From NCBI GenBank assembly GCA_964654545.1, contig CAZZIU010000031.1, positions 1 to 17,451 of the forward strand: 17,451 nucleotides of DNA. Reading direction: 5' to 3'. The notes beneath the pieces are model-generated. The model was given only the letters and a program-made list of their open reading frames with translations. It was not told the DNA's origin and ran no database searches. Shown piece by piece: positions 14,951 to 17,451 of the stretch (position 1 is its first letter; each line of letters opens with the position of its first letter). The translations under genes were made by a program, and so were the position numbers. Origin of the DNA: JABMOV01 sp964654545. Lineage in GTDB: Bacteria; Fidelibacterota; Marinisomatia; Marinisomatales; JABMOV01.

Positions 14951-16147
14951 ATGAAAAAAGTTCATCATTTATTTAATGGCTTACACATTGTCTTTTCCAC
15001 ATCAACGATAGCAATGACCGCATGGTTTATACTGCACACCACAGGCTTCGGACAGGAAGGGTTACCAACAAATCCCTTGCAGGGAAGGTATGTATTTGAG
15101 CAGAAAGGTTGTATCAACTGCCATACTCGCACAGGCGTGGGTCCGGATCTGGTGGAGAACGAATATTATGGTTCTGCTTTGGATTTGGCCAGTACAATGT
15201 GGAATCATCTTCCAGATATGATGTTAGAGATCAAAGATCAAGGTCTATCCTTCCCCAACTTTACCACCACGGAATTTTCTGATCTATTAACATATATTTT
15301 TTATTTGAGGTATCTTGGAAAGCCGGGTAATCCGGAAGCAGGTGCGGCTATATTCGGTCAAAAAGGATGCGATAAATGTCATGCCCTGGCTGGCGAGGGT
15401 GGTGACCGTGGTCCGGCACTGGATACATTGAGCCAATTTGTTTCGCCGCTATTTTTAGCCCAGGCATTATGGAATCATGGTCCAAAAATGGGAGAAGAGA
15501 TTGAGGTCTCAGGTATGGAATTTCCCCAGTTCCAAAAGGAGGAAATGGTCGATCTTCAGGCCTATATCCGATCCGTTGGCTCGCAGGCATCACGGAGACG
15601 AATATTTCAGTCTCCCGGTAATCCTCAAAATGGTGCGGTACTTTTCGAAGATAAGGGCTGTATTTCTTGCCACACGATAGGTGGCAAAGGAAACGATGAA
15701 GCTCCAAATCTGGAATTTCGGAAATGGGATTTGAGTGTGAATGAGATCGCCGCAATCCTTTGGAATCACAGTTCTGCAATGAACGAATTGATGGAAGAAA
15801 AAAACCTGGCCTGGCCTCATTTCTCAAGCAGCGAAATGGCTGATGTCATTGCCTATTTGTATTTCATGGGTTTCAATAATTATTCCGGAGAAGCGGGAGA
15901 AGGGAAAAAAGCATTCCGGAAGAGTGGTTGTGTACGCTGTCACGAATTGAAATCCGGTTCAGCTCCTGAAAATATTCGTCCTTCACTCAATTTATCATCC
16001 GGCGTCACGATGGCGCAGATTATGTGGAATCATGCTCCCCTTATGGAATCAAAAGCATCGAAGAAAGTAATCGACTGGCCGGAATTGAATGGGACGGATA
16101 TGAGCAACATTTATATTTATCTAAAAAGCGTAACTGAGTCCAAATAG
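14951..16147 (+). CDS. Cytochrome c with four mono-haem class-I-like domains, copy 1
   Basis: This 398-residue protein has a hydrophobic N-terminal segment (about 12-32, signal peptide or membrane anchor) and four repeats of roughly 90 residues. Each repeat has a CxxCH site (54-58, 140-144, 237-241, 327-331), a Gly-rich GxGGDxGPxL-like turn, a [ML]WNHxxxM motif 30-34 residues after the first Cys (Trp84, Trp174, Trp271, Trp359), and a helix ending in a short inter-domain linker. The Met of the last motif, or its His, is the candidate distal haem ligand. It should be a periplasmic tetrahaem electron carrier working with the quinone complex encoded upstream. AGGTAA precedes the ATG. Its nearest relative in the window is the next gene, with which it aligns domain by domain. 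Confidence 0.9.
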   Translation: MKKVHHLFNGLHIVFSTSTIAMTAWFILHTTGFGQEGLPTNPLQGRYVFEQKGCINCHTRTGVGPDLVENEYYGSALDLASTMWNHLPDMMLEIKDQGLSFPNFTTTEFSDLLTYIFYLRYLGKPGNPEAGAAIFGQKGCDKCHALAGEGGDRGPALDTLSQFVSPLFLAQALWNHGPKMGEEIEVSGMEFPQFQKEEMVDLQAYIRSVGSQASRRRIFQSPGNPQNGAVLFEDKGCISCHTIGGKGNDEAPNLEFRKWDLSVNEIAAILWNHSSAMNELMEEKNLAWPHFSSSEMADVIAYLYFMGFNNYSGEAGEGKKAFRKSGCVRCHELKSGSAPENIRPSLNLSSGVTMAQIMWNHAPLMESKASKKVIDWPELNGTDMSNIYIYLKSVTESK

Positions 16148-16216
16148 TAAGTTGTGATTACTCATGATCGGTATGGGTTTTAGGGACCAATTTTGGTATC
16201 AAACCAGGGAGGAAGC

Positions 16217-17428
16217 ATGTACACTTCTATCGTAATGAATAAACCGGGAATGAGCATCATATTAGTTTTTGCATTCTTTGTCGGACTAAGTGGTGTGGTT
16301 CAGGGTAGCGGTAGTGAAAATGATGCGGAATCCCAGTATGTTGGAATGGAAGTATTTCATGATAAAGGATGCAGCTCATGCCATGCAATTAATGGTGATG
16401 GAGGCAGGGGCGGACCAGATTTGGGGAGAAGAAAATACTATGGAACTCACCTTGAACTGGCAGCAACAATGTGGAGCCATTTTCCCAAGATGCAGAAGAA
16501 AATGTCTAAAAAGGGTGAAAAATTTCAACCGATTACGGAATATGAAATGTCCTGTCTAATTGACTATTTATTGTTCCTGCGATACCGCGGTGAAGAGGGG
16601 AATAGTTTTCGTGGCCGAAAACTGTTGAAATCCATGAATTGTACCCAATGCCATACTTTTGGCGGTCAGGGTGGTGATATTGGTCCGAATATAAGCCATA
16701 AAAAAGAATATCTATCGCCCATGGCGTTAGCTGAAGCGATGTGGAATCACGGACCGCAAATGGCAGAGTTGTTTGCCGAACATGGAATTGAACAACCGTA
16801 TTTTGTAAAAGATGATTTTGTCGATATCTCTGCCGGAATTAAATCTTTTATGTCACCGACAGTTTTCCCCCCCAACTCTTTCGAATTGGGAGATGCAGAC
16901 CGTGGCAAATTGTTGGTTCATGAAAAAGGTTGTACCAATTGTCATGATGATACAGGTTCAAAAAATATCGGTCCAGGGTTTGAGGATATGAATTTTAATT
17001 ACACTGTCCTGGAATTTGCCGGTCGATTATGGAATCATGGTCCCAAAATGTGGGAAGCTATGCAAGACAATACTATTCAAATCCCCATTTTTGAAAGTGG
17101 TGAGCTGGGAGATATCATTACATACATCTATAAGTCAAAATTAGAAGATAAACCAGGCGATGCCTACCACGGGAAAGAGTTGGTTTCACAAAAAAAATGT
17201 CTGGATTGCCATACCCTGAATGGTGTTGGTAATAATACCGCCAGGATAGACTTAGCCCAGATAAAAGAACTTAATTCACCGGTATCACTGATAGCAAAAA
17301 TGTGGAGTCATGCCCCGGCTATGGATGAAAAATTGATTGAAAAACACATGGATTGGCCAGAACTCTCGGCACGAGATTTAGCCGATCTGTATTCCTATCT
17401 GGAAGAGTTAAATTCAGGAACTGAATAA
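16217..17428 (+). CDS. Cytochrome c with four mono-haem class-I-like domains, copy 2
   Basis: This 403-residue paralogue of the previous cytochrome has a cleavable-looking signal peptide (about 1-30). Its CxxCH sites are at 52-56, 142-146, 239-243 and 328-332. Each domain has the [ML]W[NS]HxPxM motif (Trp86, Trp176, Trp272, Trp363). Domain 1 shares YYG...L.LA.TMW and an LRY.G..GN linker with domain 1 of copy 1; domain 4 shares DWPEL with domain 4. I chose the ATG at 16217 because AGGGAGGA lies four bases upstream; an in-phase TTG at 16193 lacks a ribosome site and delays the signal peptide. It lies 69 bases after copy 1 on the same strand, presumably in the same operon. The window ends 23 bases later, so further subunits may follow. 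Confidence 0.9.
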   Translation: MYTSIVMNKPGMSIILVFAFFVGLSGVVQGSGSENDAESQYVGMEVFHDKGCSSCHAINGDGGRGGPDLGRRKYYGTHLELAATMWSHFPKMQKKMSKKGEKFQPITEYEMSCLIDYLLFLRYRGEEGNSFRGRKLLKSMNCTQCHTFGGQGGDIGPNISHKKEYLSPMALAEAMWNHGPQMAELFAEHGIEQPYFVKDDFVDISAGIKSFMSPTVFPPNSFELGDADRGKLLVHEKGCTNCHDDTGSKNIGPGFEDMNFNYTVLEFAGRLWNHGPKMWEAMQDNTIQIPIFESGELGDIITYIYKSKLEDKPGDAYHGKELVSQKKCLDCHTLNGVGNNTARIDLAQIKELNSPVSLIAKMWSHAPAMDEKLIEKHMDWPELSARDLADLYSYLEELNSGTE

Positions 17429-17451
17429 AATATAGTATTGCTATATCCTAT

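Noticed and set aside
15348..15827. 159-codon minus-strand open frame opposite the first tetra-domain cytochrome
   Set aside because: It lies entirely antisense to a gene with clear repeated haem motifs, and its translation has no recognisable feature.
16193..16216. TTG start for the second tetra-domain cytochrome
   Set aside because: It has no ribosome site, whereas AGGGAGGA directly precedes the ATG at 16217, which leaves a normal signal peptide.
17430..17446. ATATAG/CTATAT inverted repeat just after the last gene
   Set aside because: The stem is pure A/T except for one pair, and the window ends immediately, so neither a terminator nor an operator can be supported.

Overview
The window (about 42-45% G+C by eye) looks like a chromosomal segment from a Gram-negative, respiring bacterium. 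Outer-membrane, periplasmic and multi-haem cytochrome genes are all present. The mix of a Qrc/alternative-complex-III-type quinone complex, a fused ATP sulfurylase-APS kinase, a TrmB-type sugar regulator and a zinc-associated outer-membrane protein fits the wider FCB group (Marinimicrobia, Calditrichota and Ignavibacteria-like lineages). That placement is an inference from gene content, not from a marker gene. I see no mobile element, CRISPR array, tRNA or rRNA.

Region 1 (1-2468) is sugar use. A secreted GH13 alpha-amylase/neopullulanase-like enzyme, cut by the left edge, is divergent from a TrmB-family regulator. A near-perfect palindrome plus an extra half-site lies just upstream of the amylase start and is a strong candidate operator.

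Region 2 (2465-7146, all minus strand) is a probable six-gene metal operon. Read in its own direction it encodes a small secreted His/Cys-rich protein, an outer-membrane beta-barrel of the kind usually labelled zinc-regulated, a ZnuA-like binding protein, a ZnuB-like permease, and a FetA/FetB-type ABC pair. The ZnuC ATPase expected beside ZnuA/ZnuB is missing, and the only ATPase present is FetA-like.

Region 3 (7293-9369) holds a single-gene sat-cysC fusion, from sulfate to PAPS, closed by a clear intrinsic terminator. It converges with a small DUF971 protein gene whose stop codon lies inside the terminator stem.

Region 4 (9683-17428, all plus strand) is a respiratory operon: pentahaem cytochrome, Tat-exported molybdopterin-oxidoreductase-like subunit, four-cluster ferredoxin subunit, NrfD/ActC-type membrane subunit, an unrecognised 81-residue two-helix membrane protein, and two paralogous cytochromes each made of four class-I-like haem domains. 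The first four match the Qrc layout (A-B-C-D) and the core of alternative complex III, but with ActB split in two and no ActD, ActE or ActF. The likely job is electron exchange between menaquinone and periplasmic c-type cytochromes, with the eight-domain cytochrome pair as wire or partner. This operon is the most interesting part of the window.
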